Below the pieces are notes generated by a model. That model had not been told where the DNA came from and searched no databases. It saw only the letters and a list, made by a program, of their open reading frames with translations. Positions 43,425 to 53,332 of a stretch of DNA of 64,000 nucleotides are shown piece by piece. The stretch is taken from NCBI RefSeq assembly GCF_027587175.1, contig NZ_JAPCID010000016.1, forward strand, positions 1 to 64,000. The letters run 5' to 3'. Every line of letters starts with the position of its first letter. Positions within the stretch are counted from its first letter, which is position 1. This DNA is from Solirubrobacter deserti. GTDB lineage: Bacteria > Actinomycetota > Thermoleophilia > Solirubrobacterales > Solirubrobacteraceae. The position numbers were made by a program, and so were the translations under genes.

Positions 43425-44077
43425 ACCGCTACGCCTTGATCGCCGCTCCCGACGCGCAACCGCTCGCGCGTGCGCTCCGTGCCCGCGGCGGGTTCGAGGT
43501 GGAGCGCACGACCGACCCGGCGGCGATCGAGGCGTTCCTCGCTGCGCGGCGCAAGGACGACGTGGTGCTCGTCCACTTCGCCGGTGTCGCGGCCCCGGCG
43601 GGCTTCGCGCGCTGCCGCAGCCAGGCGTTGCTGGCCGTGTTGGGCGACGACGTCGAGCTGCGGCCGGCGGAGGGGCAGGCCGTCATCAGGGGCGTCCCGA
43701 CCCGCGCGCTCACGGACGCGCTCACCGGCGCCGACCGCAACGGCAACGGGCGGATCAACGCCAACGAGCTGTTCCGCTTCCTGCACGACCACGCGCCTGA
43801 GGGGTCCGAGCCGGTGATGGACAACCGGCTGCGTGAGCCCTACCGCGTGGCCGACGTCCGTAGACGGCGGTGGCCGCATTGGCTCGACGTGACAGTCGGC
43901 GGCGCGTCCTCGCGCTGGTCGCGGCGATGTACCTGTTCGTGTTCACCGACATCAAGACGCGCGACGTGCACTTCAACCTCGCGATGGGGGCGATGGGTGC
44001 GCTGGTGGCGGCCTTCACGCTCGTCGGCCCGGGCTGGATCCCGATGCTGGCCGGGGCGGGCTCGATGGTGCTCCTGA
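43421..44077 (+). CDS. Second pseudo-caspase/EF-hand protein, probable frameshift near its end
   Basis: Residues 1-140 are a paralogue of the preceding protein: 'NRYALIAAPDAQPLARALRARGGFEVERTTDP', 'RRKDDVVLVHFAGVA' and 'GQAVIRGVPTRALTDALTG'. D105 to E116 (DRNGNGRINANE) forms an EF-hand loop. From about residue 150 on, this frame becomes arginine, tryptophan and cysteine-rich with no domain character. At the same point a neighbouring frame starts to encode membrane helices. The gene is probably frameshifted near 43840-43900, or the membrane part is a separate overlapping gene starting at 43870. The start is ATG with ATGA overlap. Confidence 0.62.
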   Translation: MNRYALIAAPDAQPLARALRARGGFEVERTTDPAAIEAFLAARRKDDVVLVHFAGVAAPAGFARCRSQALLAVLGDDVELRPAEGQAVIRGVPTRALTDALTGADRNGNGRINANELFRFLHDHAPEGSEPVMDNRLREPYRVADVRRRRWPHWLDVTVGGASSRWSRRCTCSCSPTSRRATCTSTSRWGRWVRWWRPSRSSARAGSRCWPGRARWCS

Positions 44078-44139
44078 CCGGATTCGAGCTCGCCCGGCTG
44101 CACAACCTCAACGGCGCCGCCGAACGCGGCGGCGCCTGA
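43870..44139 (+). CDS. Membrane segment frame behind the second pseudo-caspase
   Basis: An 89-residue frame from a GTG. A basic start ('ALARRDSRRRVLALVAAMYLFVF') is followed by three hydrophobic segments and a short tail. It corresponds in place to the membrane half of the first pseudo-caspase protein, though it is shorter. It is either the detached membrane part of a frameshifted gene or a small separate membrane protein translated within the preceding frame. It ends 3 bp from the convergent ppk1 stop. Confidence 0.62.
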   Translation: MAALARRDSRRRVLALVAAMYLFVFTDIKTRDVHFNLAMGAMGALVAAFTLVGPGWIPMLAGAGSMVLLTGFELARLHNLNGAAERGGA

Positions 44140-44142
44140 CGT

Positions 44143-46272
44143 TCACTCGCTCGAAGCGCTCGCCTCGGCCGCGGCCGAGGCGTGCGCGGCCATCAGCTCG
44201 CGCTGGACGTTGCGCTCCTCGCCGCCGTCCGGCGTGCGCCGCGTCCACTCGCCGTCCGTGCCGAGCTCCCACGAGTTCGTGTTGTCGGCGAAGCAGCGGT
44301 CCAACGTGTCCAGCAGCTCCGCGCGCAGCGACTCGTCGCGCACCGGCGTGAGGAGCTCGACGCGCGTGTCCAGGTTGCGTGGCATCAGGTCGGCCGAGCC
44401 GATGTAGACGAGCGGGTCGTCGGGACGGTCGAAGGCGAAGATGCGCGAGTGCTCGAGGAAGCGCCCGACGACCGAGACCACGCGGACGTTCTCCGACACG
44501 CCCGGGACGCCCGGCTTCAGACAGCAGATGCCGCGCACGTTGATCTCGACCTCGACGCCGGCCTGCGAGGCGCGATACAGCGCCCGGATGCTCTCCTTGT
44601 CCACGAGCGAGTTCATCTTCAGGCGGATTCGGCAGGCCTGGCCCTCGGCGTGCGCGGCGATCGTCTTGTCGACCTCGTCGATGAAGCCCTGGCGCATGTG
44701 CGCTGGCGCGACGAGCACCTTGCGGTAGCCGCGCGGCCGGGCGAACCCGGTCAGGAAGTTGAACATGTCGGCGACGTCGTTGCCGAGCTGCTCGTCGCAC
44801 GTGAACAGGCCGAAGTCCGTGTACAGGCGCGCGGTCTTGGCGTTGTAGTTGCCGGTGCCGACGTGCAGGTAGTGGCGCACGCCGTCGCCCTCGCGGCGCA
44901 CCACGAGGATGCACTTGGCGTGCGTCTTGAGGGCGGGAAGGCCGTAGACGACGTGCACGCCCGCCTCTTCCAGCGCGCGGCCCCACTGGATGTTCGCGCG
45001 CTCGTCGAAACGCGCCTTGACCTCCACGAGGCACACGGCCTGCTTGCCACGCTCGGCGGCGCGGATCAGCGCCGGCACCAGCGGCGAGTCGTCGCTCGTC
45101 CGGTACACCGTCTGCTTGATCGCGAGCACTTCCGGGTCGTTGACGGCCTGCTCGACGAAGCGCTCGACCGAGCTCACGAACGAGTCGTACGGATGGTGCA
45201 GGAGGATGTCGCGCTTGCGCATCGCGCCCAGCACGTCCGGCTGCTCGTCCTCGTCGGGCTGCAGCAGCGGCTGCGTGACGGGCGACCACGGCGGGTCGCG
45301 CAGCTCGCTGAAGCCGGGCAGGCCGACGATCGCCCACAGGTCCTTGAGGTCGAGCAGCGAGTCGACCTCGAACACGTCCTCGGGCTCGACCTCCAGCGCC
45401 CGCGTGATCTGCTCGCGGATCGGCGCGCTCATGCCCGCCGAGACCTCCACGCGCACGGTCTCGCCGAAGCGCCGGGCGCGCAACTCCTCCTCGACGGCCT
45501 GCAGCAGGTCGTCGGCCTCGTCGGACACCGTGAAGTCGGCGTCGCGCGTGACCCGGAAGACGGCGTGGTCGAGGATCTCCATGCCCGGGAAGAGCACGTC
45601 GAGGTTCTCGGCGATCAGCTCCTCGAGCGTCACGAACGTGCGCCCGTCGACCGGCACGAAGCGGGGCAGCATCTCCTTGGGCACCTTCACGCGGGCGAAC
45701 GTCTCGACCTCGGTGACGGGGTCGCGCACGATCACGCCGAGCGACAGCGACAGGTTGGAGATGTACGGGAACGGCCGCCCGAGCCCGACCGCCAGCGGCG
45801 TCAGGACCGGGAAGATCTGGCGCCGGAAGCGCTCGTCCAGGGTCCGGCGCTCGCGGCTCTGGATCTCGTCGTAGCCGACGATGCGGATGCCGTGCTCGGC
45901 CAGCGCGGGCCGCAGCTCGCGGTGCAGGCAGCGCGACTGGCGCTGCGTGTGCTCGCGCACCAGCCTCCGGATGGCGTCGAGCGTCTCACTCGGCGTGCGC
46001 CCGTCCTGCAGCGGCTTCTGGATGCCGGCCTCGATCTGGTCGTGCAGACCGGCGACGCGGACCATGAAGAACTCGTCCAGGTTGGAGGAGACGATCGCGA
46101 GGAACTTCAGGCGCTCGAGCAGCGGGACGCTGGGGTCCTCGGCGAGCTGCAGCACGCGATCGTTGAACTCCATCCACGAGGTCTCGCGATTGAAGTAGAG
46201 GCCCGGATCCTTGAGATCCGGGGCAGGCGGTGTCGCAGGCGGACTGGTGACGTCGGTCACATCGGGCATCAT
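44143..46272 (-). CDS. ppk1: Polyphosphate kinase 1
   Basis: A 709-residue PPK1, which makes polyphosphate from ATP. All four domains are recognisable: N domain ('YFNRETSWMEFNDRVLQLAED'), head domain, and the two phospholipase-D-like C domains with 'ILLHHPYDSFVSSVERFVEQA', the autophosphorylated histidine in 'LPALKTHAKCILVVRRE' and 'LHVGTGNYNAKTARLYTDFGLF'. 'SADLMPRNLDTRVELL' is the second PLD-type motif. It is in an operon behind ppx, with 33 bp between them. The C-terminus has an Ala/Ser/Glu-rich tail of about 20 residues. Confidence 0.97.
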   Translation of the reverse strand: MMPDVTDVTSPPATPPAPDLKDPGLYFNRETSWMEFNDRVLQLAEDPSVPLLERLKFLAIVSSNLDEFFMVRVAGLHDQIEAGIQKPLQDGRTPSETLDAIRRLVREHTQRQSRCLHRELRPALAEHGIRIVGYDEIQSRERRTLDERFRRQIFPVLTPLAVGLGRPFPYISNLSLSLGVIVRDPVTEVETFARVKVPKEMLPRFVPVDGRTFVTLEELIAENLDVLFPGMEILDHAVFRVTRDADFTVSDEADDLLQAVEEELRARRFGETVRVEVSAGMSAPIREQITRALEVEPEDVFEVDSLLDLKDLWAIVGLPGFSELRDPPWSPVTQPLLQPDEDEQPDVLGAMRKRDILLHHPYDSFVSSVERFVEQAVNDPEVLAIKQTVYRTSDDSPLVPALIRAAERGKQAVCLVEVKARFDERANIQWGRALEEAGVHVVYGLPALKTHAKCILVVRREGDGVRHYLHVGTGNYNAKTARLYTDFGLFTCDEQLGNDVADMFNFLTGFARPRGYRKVLVAPAHMRQGFIDEVDKTIAAHAEGQACRIRLKMNSLVDKESIRALYRASQAGVEVEINVRGICCLKPGVPGVSENVRVVSVVGRFLEHSRIFAFDRPDDPLVYIGSADLMPRNLDTRVELLTPVRDESLRAELLDTLDRCFADNTNSWELGTDGEWTRRTPDGGEERNVQRELMAAHASAAAEASASSE

Positions 46273-46305
46273 CGCACCCGGCGTCCGGGATCAGTGAATG
46301 AGTTG

Positions 46306-47178
46306 TTACATCCCTGCCAGATCAAGCAACACACCTTCTCGTAGGCCGCCGCGGGCGATGTGGAGCGGCTGTCCGAGCAGGCGGCCGGCGGCCTCCAGCG
46401 CGAGCAGGCCCGCCGGCATCAGCCGTACCCGCTGGGGATCGAGCGCGAACCGCGCGGCCACGTCCACGGCCGGCCCGCGCGTGAGCTCGCCGAGCGCCGC
46501 CGCGAGGCTCTCGCGGCCGAGCACATCGCCCACCAGCCGCCGCAACGAGGCGGCGCTGCCGCCCACCGCGACCGCGACGTCGACCGGCGGCGGCACGGTC
46601 GTGGCCAGCATCTGCGCCGCGTGGTAGCGGACCTCGTCGAGCTGGTCGGGAGAAGGCGGGTCGTCGCCGAGGTAGGCGTCGGCGAGAAAGCCGGAGCCGA
46701 AGGCGAACGAGCGCCACCACTCCACGCCGCCGTCGACCGTCCCGACCGCGATCTCGGTCGAGCCGCCGCCCACGTCGACGACCGCGACGCGCCCTTCGAG
46801 CCGCTCCGGCAGCGTCTTCGTCGCCCCTAGGAACGCGAGCCGCGCCTCCTCCTCGCCGTCGAGCACCGCCACGTCCACGCCGCCGTACTCGCGCATCGCG
46901 CGGCAGAACTCCTCACGGTTGGCCGCGACGCGGATGCAGGCGGTGGCCACCGCGCGAATCGATTGCGCGCCAGCTTGCTCGGCGAGCGAGACCTGCTCGG
47001 CCACCACCCCGGCGTTCTCGGCGATCCGGGCCGCCGGAATCGCACCACCGGGCGCGAGCCCGCGGCCCAGCCGGGTGAACGCGCGCCGCTGTAATAGCTC
47101 TGTCAGGCGGCCGTCGCGGGCGTCCGCAACCAGCACGCGGGTGGTGTTCGTGCCGATATCTATGCAGCCGCAAACCAT
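46306..47178 (-). CDS. ppx: Ppx/GppA-family exopolyphosphatase
   Basis: A 290-residue ASKHA-fold phosphatase. Phosphate loops are 'CIDIGTNTTRVLVAD' and 'VVDVGGGSTEIAVG', and 'ATACIRVAANREEFCRAM' is a family block. It degrades polyphosphate or hydrolyses pppGpp. It is the short actinobacterial form without the C-terminal HD-like domain of E. coli Ppx. It lies upstream of ppk1 in the same direction (33 bp gap), so synthesis and breakdown of polyphosphate are encoded together. It is divergent from an ABC exporter gene 21 bp away. Confidence 0.94.
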   Translation of the reverse strand: MVCGCIDIGTNTTRVLVADARDGRLTELLQRRAFTRLGRGLAPGGAIPAARIAENAGVVAEQVSLAEQAGAQSIRAVATACIRVAANREEFCRAMREYGGVDVAVLDGEEEARLAFLGATKTLPERLEGRVAVVDVGGGSTEIAVGTVDGGVEWWRSFAFGSGFLADAYLGDDPPSPDQLDEVRYHAAQMLATTVPPPVDVAVAVGGSAASLRRLVGDVLGRESLAAALGELTRGPAVDVAARFALDPQRVRLMPAGLLALEAAGRLLGQPLHIARGGLREGVLLDLAGM

Positions 47179-47199
47179 GGAAACGCCCGCGATGTTGCC

Positions 47200-48060
47200 A
47201 TGATGGGAACGATGACGAGCGGCGTCCCCGCGATCGAGGTCACTGGACTGAGCAAGGCGTACGGCTCGCTGGCGGCGTTGCGAGGAGTCGATTTCACCGT
47301 GGCGCGCGGCGAGGTGTTCGGGCTGCTCGGGCCCAACGGGGCGGGCAAGACGTCGTGCGTCGAGGTGCTCGAGGGCTACCGCGACCGTGACTCCGGCGAG
47401 GTCCGCGTGCTCGGCTTGGACCCGAAGGATCGCGCGTTGCGCGCCCGGGTCGGCATCGTCCTTCAGAGCTGCGGCACCTATCCGCACCTGACCGTCCGCG
47501 AGACGGTCGCGCACTGGGCGGGCATGTACCCGCGCCCGCGGCAGGTGAGCGAGGTGCTCGCGCTCGCCGGCCTCGACGACTGCGCCGACCGTCGCGCGCG
47601 GACGTTGAGCGGCGGCCAGGCGCGCCGGCTGGACTTCGCGCTCGCGCTGGTGGGCGACCCGGAGCTGATCTTCCTCGACGAGCCCACCACCGGCTTCGAC
47701 CCGGCCGCCCGCCGCGCGGCCTGGGACGTCATCCGCGCGCTGCGCGACCTCGGCAAGACCGTCGTGCTCACCACGCACTACCTGGACGAGGCGCAGGCGC
47801 TGGCCGACCGCGTCGCGATCCTGCAGGACGGGTTGATCCTGGCCGAGGGCCCGCCGGACCAGCTCGGCGCCTCCCGCTACCGCGTCGCCTGGCGCGCGAG
47901 CGACGGCACGCTGGAAGAGCGCTTCACCGAGGACCCGACGGCGCTGCTGCACGAGCTGACCGCCGACGCGCTCGCCCGCGGCGAGACGCTCGAAGACCTG
48001 AGCGTCACCCGCCCGTCACTGGAGGACGTCTACCTGGAGCTCACGGAGGCCGTCGCGTGA
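47200..48060 (+). CDS. ABC transporter ATP-binding protein (ABC-2 exporter)
   Basis: A 286-residue ATPase with Walker A 'GPNGAGKTSCVEVLEGYRDRDSGE', signature 'LSGGQARRLDFALALVGDPELIFLDEPTTG' and the switch 'VVLTTHYLDEAQALADR', closely like DrrA-type drug exporters. Several in-frame ATGs (47200, 47203, 47212) compete as starts; the position 47212 fits the domain best. It is coupled to the permease gene that follows. It is unrelated in operon to the ABC-2 exporter at 4.3-6.1 kb, although the two ATPases look similar in style. Confidence 0.95.
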   Translation: MMGTMTSGVPAIEVTGLSKAYGSLAALRGVDFTVARGEVFGLLGPNGAGKTSCVEVLEGYRDRDSGEVRVLGLDPKDRALRARVGIVLQSCGTYPHLTVRETVAHWAGMYPRPRQVSEVLALAGLDDCADRRARTLSGGQARRLDFALALVGDPELIFLDEPTTGFDPAARRAAWDVIRALRDLGKTVVLTTHYLDEAQALADRVAILQDGLILAEGPPDQLGASRYRVAWRASDGTLEERFTEDPTALLHELTADALARGETLEDLSVTRPSLEDVYLELTEAVA

Positions 48061-48818
48061 CCGCAGCCGTGCCCTGGTGGGGCGCGGCGTGGCGGCAGTT
48101 CCGGCTCGAGCGCCGGATGTTCTGGCGCAATCCGTCCGCGGCGTTCTTCGGCGTCCTGCTGCCGCTCGGGCTGCTCGCGATCTTCGGCGCCGTGTTCGCG
48201 GGGCGTGACGAGGACCTGGACGTGATCGTGCCCGGCATCGCCGGCATGAGCGTGATGTCGGCGACGTTCACGTCGCTCGCCTACAACCTCACGACGCTGC
48301 GCGAGCGCGGCATCCTCAAGCGCCTGCGCGGGACGCCGATGCCAACTTCGGCCTACCTCGCCGGCCTCGCCGGCAACGCGGTCGCCAACGCCGCACTGCA
48401 GCTCGTGATCGTCATTCTCGCCGGACACTTCATCCTCGGCGTCGAGTGGCCGCGGGACTGGGGCTCGATGCTGACCTTCGCGGCCGCGGGCGTCGTCTGC
48501 TTCACGTTCCTCGGCGTGGCGCTCGCGCACGCGATCCCGAACCCGGAGTCCGCACCCGCGTACGTCAACGCGGTCTTTCTGCCGCAGATCCTGATCGCGG
48601 GCGTGTTCTACGACGCCGACGAGGCGCCCCAGATCGTCCGCGACATCGCGCAGGCGCTTCCCCTCACCCATCTGGTCGAAGGGCTCTCGGGCGCGATGAT
48701 CGACGGCGAGAGCGTCGCCACCAACGCCGTCTCACTACTCATCCTGGGCTTGTGGGGCCTCGCCGGCGCCGTCCTGGCGGTGCGCGGCTTCTCGTGGGAA
48801 GCCCGCCGCGATCAGTGA
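48057..48818 (+). CDS. ABC-2 type transporter permease
   Basis: A 253-residue permease with six hydrophobic helices and the ABC-2 family blocks 'RNPSAAFFGVLLPLGLLAIFGAVFAG' and 'KRLRGTPMPTSAYLAGLAGNA'. 'LPLTHLVEGLSGAMIDG' is the conserved C-terminal motif of this group. The GTG overlaps the ATPase stop (GTGA). The substrate is unknown; drug or lipid export is typical for such pairs. The two-gene operon has no dedicated regulator next to it, although the MarR gene lies 280 bp on. Confidence 0.94.
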   Translation: MTAAVPWWGAAWRQFRLERRMFWRNPSAAFFGVLLPLGLLAIFGAVFAGRDEDLDVIVPGIAGMSVMSATFTSLAYNLTTLRERGILKRLRGTPMPTSAYLAGLAGNAVANAALQLVIVILAGHFILGVEWPRDWGSMLTFAAAGVVCFTFLGVALAHAIPNPESAPAYVNAVFLPQILIAGVFYDADEAPQIVRDIAQALPLTHLVEGLSGAMIDGESVATNAVSLLILGLWGLAGAVLAVRGFSWEARRDQ

Positions 48819-48882
48819 ATGTTGCACGCGGTCCGGCCGACGCGATAGGGTCACCGTACGAACAACCCGTCCAAGGAGAGGG

Positions 48883-49059
48883 ATGGCGGCCTTATCGGGC
48901 TGGAAGCAGTTGGTCGTCGCGCTCGCGATCGCGGGCGTCCTCATGGTCATCATCCGTCTTGCCGGCGTGCCCGGAGCGTGGGCTCCGTTGGTGATCGGCG
49001 GCGCGCTCGGGCTGATGACGGCAGTGGTGGCCGGAGCACCCGGCCGCGACGAGAGCTGA
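48883..49059 (+). CDS. 58-residue two-helix membrane protein
   Basis: A small protein with strong translation signals: AAGGAGAGGG lies directly ahead of the ATG. The product has two hydrophobic helices ('LVVALAIAGVLMVIIRLAG' and 'PLVIGGALGLMTAVVAGAP') and a short charged end (GRDES). A hairpin follows the stop. Its third codon positions are almost all G or C, like neighbouring genes. No family is recognised. It could be a subunit or regulator of the preceding ABC-2 exporter, but a promoter-like A/T-richer stretch lies between them, so it may stand alone. Confidence 0.75.
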   Translation: MAALSGWKQLVVALAIAGVLMVIIRLAGVPGAWAPLVIGGALGLMTAVVAGAPGRDES

Positions 49060-49062
49060 TTG

Positions 49063-49082
49063 CGGCCCGCTGCGGCGGGCCG
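49063..49082 (+). terminator. Short GC hairpin after the small membrane protein
   Basis: CGGCCCGC and GCGGGCCG form an 8-bp stem with a 4-base loop (TGCG) starting 4 bases after the stop codon. There is only a weak T-rich stretch after it. It is a probable terminator or 3'-end stabiliser. Confidence 0.65.
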
Positions 49083-49096
49083 TTAGCCTTCGTTGT

Positions 49097-49624
49097 ATGC
49101 CCGAGGCACAGATCTCGCCGGTGGCGAATCGCCTCGGCGCCGCTGCACTCACGCTGAGCGACAGCATCCGCGACGCGACCGAGGCCGCGACCGGCATGGC
49201 CGGCGGGCTGCCGGCGGCCCTGGTTTCGCTGCACGAGTGGGCGGACGGGCGCTCGGTCGACGTGCTGGCCGGCGCGCTGCGCGTCACCCACTCGCGCGCG
49301 GTGCGGGTGGTCGACCAGCTGGAGGCGTCCGGGCTGGCGCGGCGGGAGCCCGACCCCGCGGACGGGCGCCGCGCGCTCGTGCGGATCTCGCCCGCCGGCC
49401 GGGAAGTGGCCGAGCGGGCGCTCGCGGCGCGCGCCGAGCTGCTCGAGCGGGTCGTGGCCGACGTGGACAAGCGCGCGCTGGACCGGGTGCTCGACGCGAT
49501 CTTGCACGCCACCACGACCGAGGTCGCCGCCGCGGCGCGCACGTGCCGCCTCTGTGATGCGCGGGCCTGCGGGCACGAGGAGCGCCGCTGCCCGGTCACG
49601 CGCGCCGCGGACCGCTACCGCTAG
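49097..49624 (+). CDS. MarR-family regulator with C-terminal cysteine cluster
   Basis: A 175-residue MarR-type winged-helix regulator. The HTH and wing are in 'RSVDVLAGALRVTHSRAVRVVDQLEASGLARREPDPADGRRALVRISPAG'. The last 30 residues depart from classic MarR: 'CRLCDARACGHEERRCPV' packs four cysteines and a histidine, a likely zinc or iron-sulfur site or redox switch. Because of this the protein may sense metal or oxidants. It sits alone between two hairpins, 170 bp ahead of fadAB. Confidence 0.88.
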   Translation: MPEAQISPVANRLGAAALTLSDSIRDATEAATGMAGGLPAALVSLHEWADGRSVDVLAGALRVTHSRAVRVVDQLEASGLARREPDPADGRRALVRISPAGREVAERALAARAELLERVVADVDKRALDRVLDAILHATTTEVAAAARTCRLCDARACGHEERRCPVTRAADRYR

Positions 49625-49687
49625 GGAATCCGCGAAGCGATTCCCCAGCCGAAGTGGCCACGCGCCGGCGAAGCCGGCCGCGGCCAC
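49624..49687 (+). terminator. Double hairpin behind the MarR gene
   Basis: GGGAATC/GATTCCC (49624-49630 and 49639-49645) overlaps the stop codon. A second nested hairpin has outer arms GTGGCC/GGCCAC (49654-49659 and 49682-49687) and inner arms GCCGGC/GCCGGC. Together they probably end transcription before the fadA promoter. Confidence 0.65.
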
Positions 49688-49795
49688 GTGGCGCCGTGGT
49701 GCGCGACAATGGTGACATGCGTCACCAACCGGCTCCCGGGCTGACGTGACGTCAGTAACCTGGGACGCCTACGTTCGGCTCTGAGGAGAATCGGC

Positions 49796-51012
<1,217 letters not shown>

Positions 51013-51013
<1 letters not shown>

Positions 51014-53178
51014 TGTCGACGATCCGCTGGGAGCAGGACGCCGACGGCGTCGTCGTGCTCACGCTCGACGACCCGAACCAGTCCGCGAACACGATGAACG
51101 ACGCCTACAAGGCGTCGATGCACGAGACGGTCGAGCGCCTGGAGGCCGAGAAGGACTCGATCACGGGCGTCGTCATCACGTCCGCGAAGAAGACGTTCTT
51201 CGCCGGCGGTGACCTCAATGACTTGAAGAAGGCCCGCAAGGAGGATGCCGCCGAGGTCGCGCAGATGGTGCGCGAGCTCAAGGCCGACCTGCGGCGCCTG
51301 GAGCGCCTCGGCAAGCCGGTCGTGGCCGCGATCAACGGCGCCGCGCTGGGCGGCGGCCTGGAGATCTGCCTGGCCACGCACCACCGCGTGATCGTCGACG
51401 ACTCCAAGGCCGTGCTCGGCTTCCCGGAGGTGCAGCTCGGGCTGCTGCCGGGCGCGGGCGGCGTGACGCGCTCGGTCCGCATGTTCGGCATCGCCGACGC
51501 GCTCATGAAGCTCCTGCTGCTGGGCACGCGCCACCGTCCGGCGGCCGCCTTGGAGATGGGCCTGGTGGACGAGGTCGTCGGCTCCGTCGACGAGCTCCTG
51601 CCCGCCGCGAAGCAGTGGATTTCGTCGAATCCCGAAGCGGTCCAGCCGTGGGACGTCAAGGGGCACAAGATCCCGGGCGGCACGCCGTCGAACCCGAAGT
51701 TCGCCGCCAACCTGCCCGCGTTCCCCGCGAACCTGCGCAAGCAGATCAAGGGCGCGAACTACCCGGCGCCGCACCACATCATGGCCGCGGCGGTCGAGGG
51801 CGCGCAGGTGGACTTCGACGTCGCGCTGGAGGTCGAGGGCCGCTACTTCGTGGACCTGGTCACCTCGCAGGTGGCCAAGAACATGATCCAGGCGTTCTTC
51901 TTCGACCTGCAGGCCGTGCAGGGCTCACGTGGCCGGCCGGAGTCGCTGGAGCCGACGTCCGTGAAGAAGGTCGTGATCCTGGGCGCGGGCATGATGGGCG
52001 CCGCGATCGCTTACGTGAGCGCGAGGGCCGGCATCGAAGTGGTGCTCAAGGACGTCTCGCTGGAGGCCGCGCAGAAGGGCAAGGGCTACAGCGAGAAGCT
52101 CGTCGAGAAGGGCGTCTCGCGCGGCAAGACCACGCAGGAGAAGGGCGACGCCCTGCTCGCGCGCATCACGCCGACCGCTGACCCGGCCGACGCCGCGGGC
52201 GCGGACCTCGTGATCGAGGCCGTGTTCGAGGACCCGGGCGTCAAGGCGCAGGTGATGAAGGAAATCGAGCCGCACCTCGCCGAGGACGCGCTGCTCGGCT
52301 CGAACACCTCGACGCTGCCGATCACGCTGCTCGCGGAGAACGTCTCGCGGCCGGCCGACTTCATCGGCCTGCACTTCTTTTCCCCCGTGGACAAGATGCC
52401 GCTGCTGGAGATCATCAAGGGCGAGAAGACGAGCGAGGCGGCCGTCTACCGCGCGCTGGACTTCGCCAAGCAGATCTCCAAGACGCCGATCGTCGTCAAC
52501 GACTCCCGCGGCTTCTTCACCTCGCGCGTGATCGGCACGTTCATCAACGAGGGCATCTCGATGCTCGCCGAGGGCATCCCCGCCGCCTCGATCGAGCAGG
52601 CCTCCTCGCAGGCCGGCTACCCGGCGCCCGTGCTGCAGCTCTCGGACGAGCTCAATCTGAAGCTCATGCGGCGCATCCGCAAGGCGTCCGCGGACGCGGC
52701 CGGCGACGCGTGGGTCGCGCATCCCGCCGACGCGGTGATCGACCGCATGCTCGACGAGTTCGAGCGCCCCGGCAAGCTCGAGGGCGCGGGCTTCTACGAG
52801 TACGCGGACGGCAAGCGCACGCGGCTGTGGCCGGGCCTGCGCGAAGCGTTCCCAGCTGTCGACGACCCGTCCTCGATCAACCTGCGCGACCTCCAGGAGC
52901 GCATGCTCTTCATCGAGGCGCTCGAGACGATCAAGTGCGTCGACGAGGGCGTGATCGAGTCCGTCGCCGACGCCAACATCGGCTCGATCATGGGCATCGG
53001 CTTCCCGGGCTGGACCGGCGGCGTCCTGCAGTACATCAACGGCTACGAGGGCGGCGTGCAGGGCTTCGTCGCCCGTGCCCGCGAGTTGGCGGAGACGTAC
53101 GGCGAGCGCTTCGCGCCGCCGGAGTCCTTGGCCGCTCGTACCGAGCCGTTCTACGACGCGGAGCTCGTCACGGCGTAG
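51013..53178 (+). CDS. fadB: 3-Hydroxyacyl-CoA dehydrogenase/enoyl-CoA hydratase, FadB type
   Basis: A 721-residue bifunctional alpha subunit of the beta-oxidation complex. The N-terminal crotonase domain (about 1-190) has 'SANTMND' and the oxyanion block 'NGAALGGGLEICLATHHRV'. The dehydrogenase (from about 316) has 'KVVILGAGMMGAAIAYVSARAGIEVVLKD' and 'LHFFSPVDKMPLLEIIKG'. A second dehydrogenase module ends the protein. Length matches mycobacterial FadB (Rv0860, 720 aa). It hydrates enoyl-CoA and oxidises the 3-hydroxyacyl-CoA, passing it to FadA. The start overlaps fadA. Confidence 0.95.
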
Positions 53179-53188
53179 TTTCGATCCA

Positions 53189-53237
53189 GGGGTGATGCAC
53201 GAACCGGTCCCGACAGGACTCGTTCGTTCATCACCCC
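53189..53237 (+). terminator. Strong hairpin after fadAB
   Basis: GGGGTGATG then ACGAAC on the left arm pair with GTTCGT then CATCACCCC on the right, with one mismatch, for a 16-position stem and a loop of 17 bases. It starts 10 bases after the fadB stop. No T run follows. It is the probable end of the fadAB transcript, ahead of the aldehyde dehydrogenase gene. Confidence 0.7.
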
Positions 53238-53332
53238 GCTGTCCGGGCGGCCTTGCGTCGCCGCACGTGATCCTCGACGATGTGCTGCCGGAGCGTGCGC
53301 ATGTCTTCAGGATGCCTGGGTAGGGCGACGGC

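Noticed and set aside
44182-46344. Open frame of 720 codons opposite ppk1
   Set aside because: Same reason: low-complexity Arg/Val/Asp/His composition from a GC-rich reverse frame. The ppk1 frame is full-length and motif-complete.
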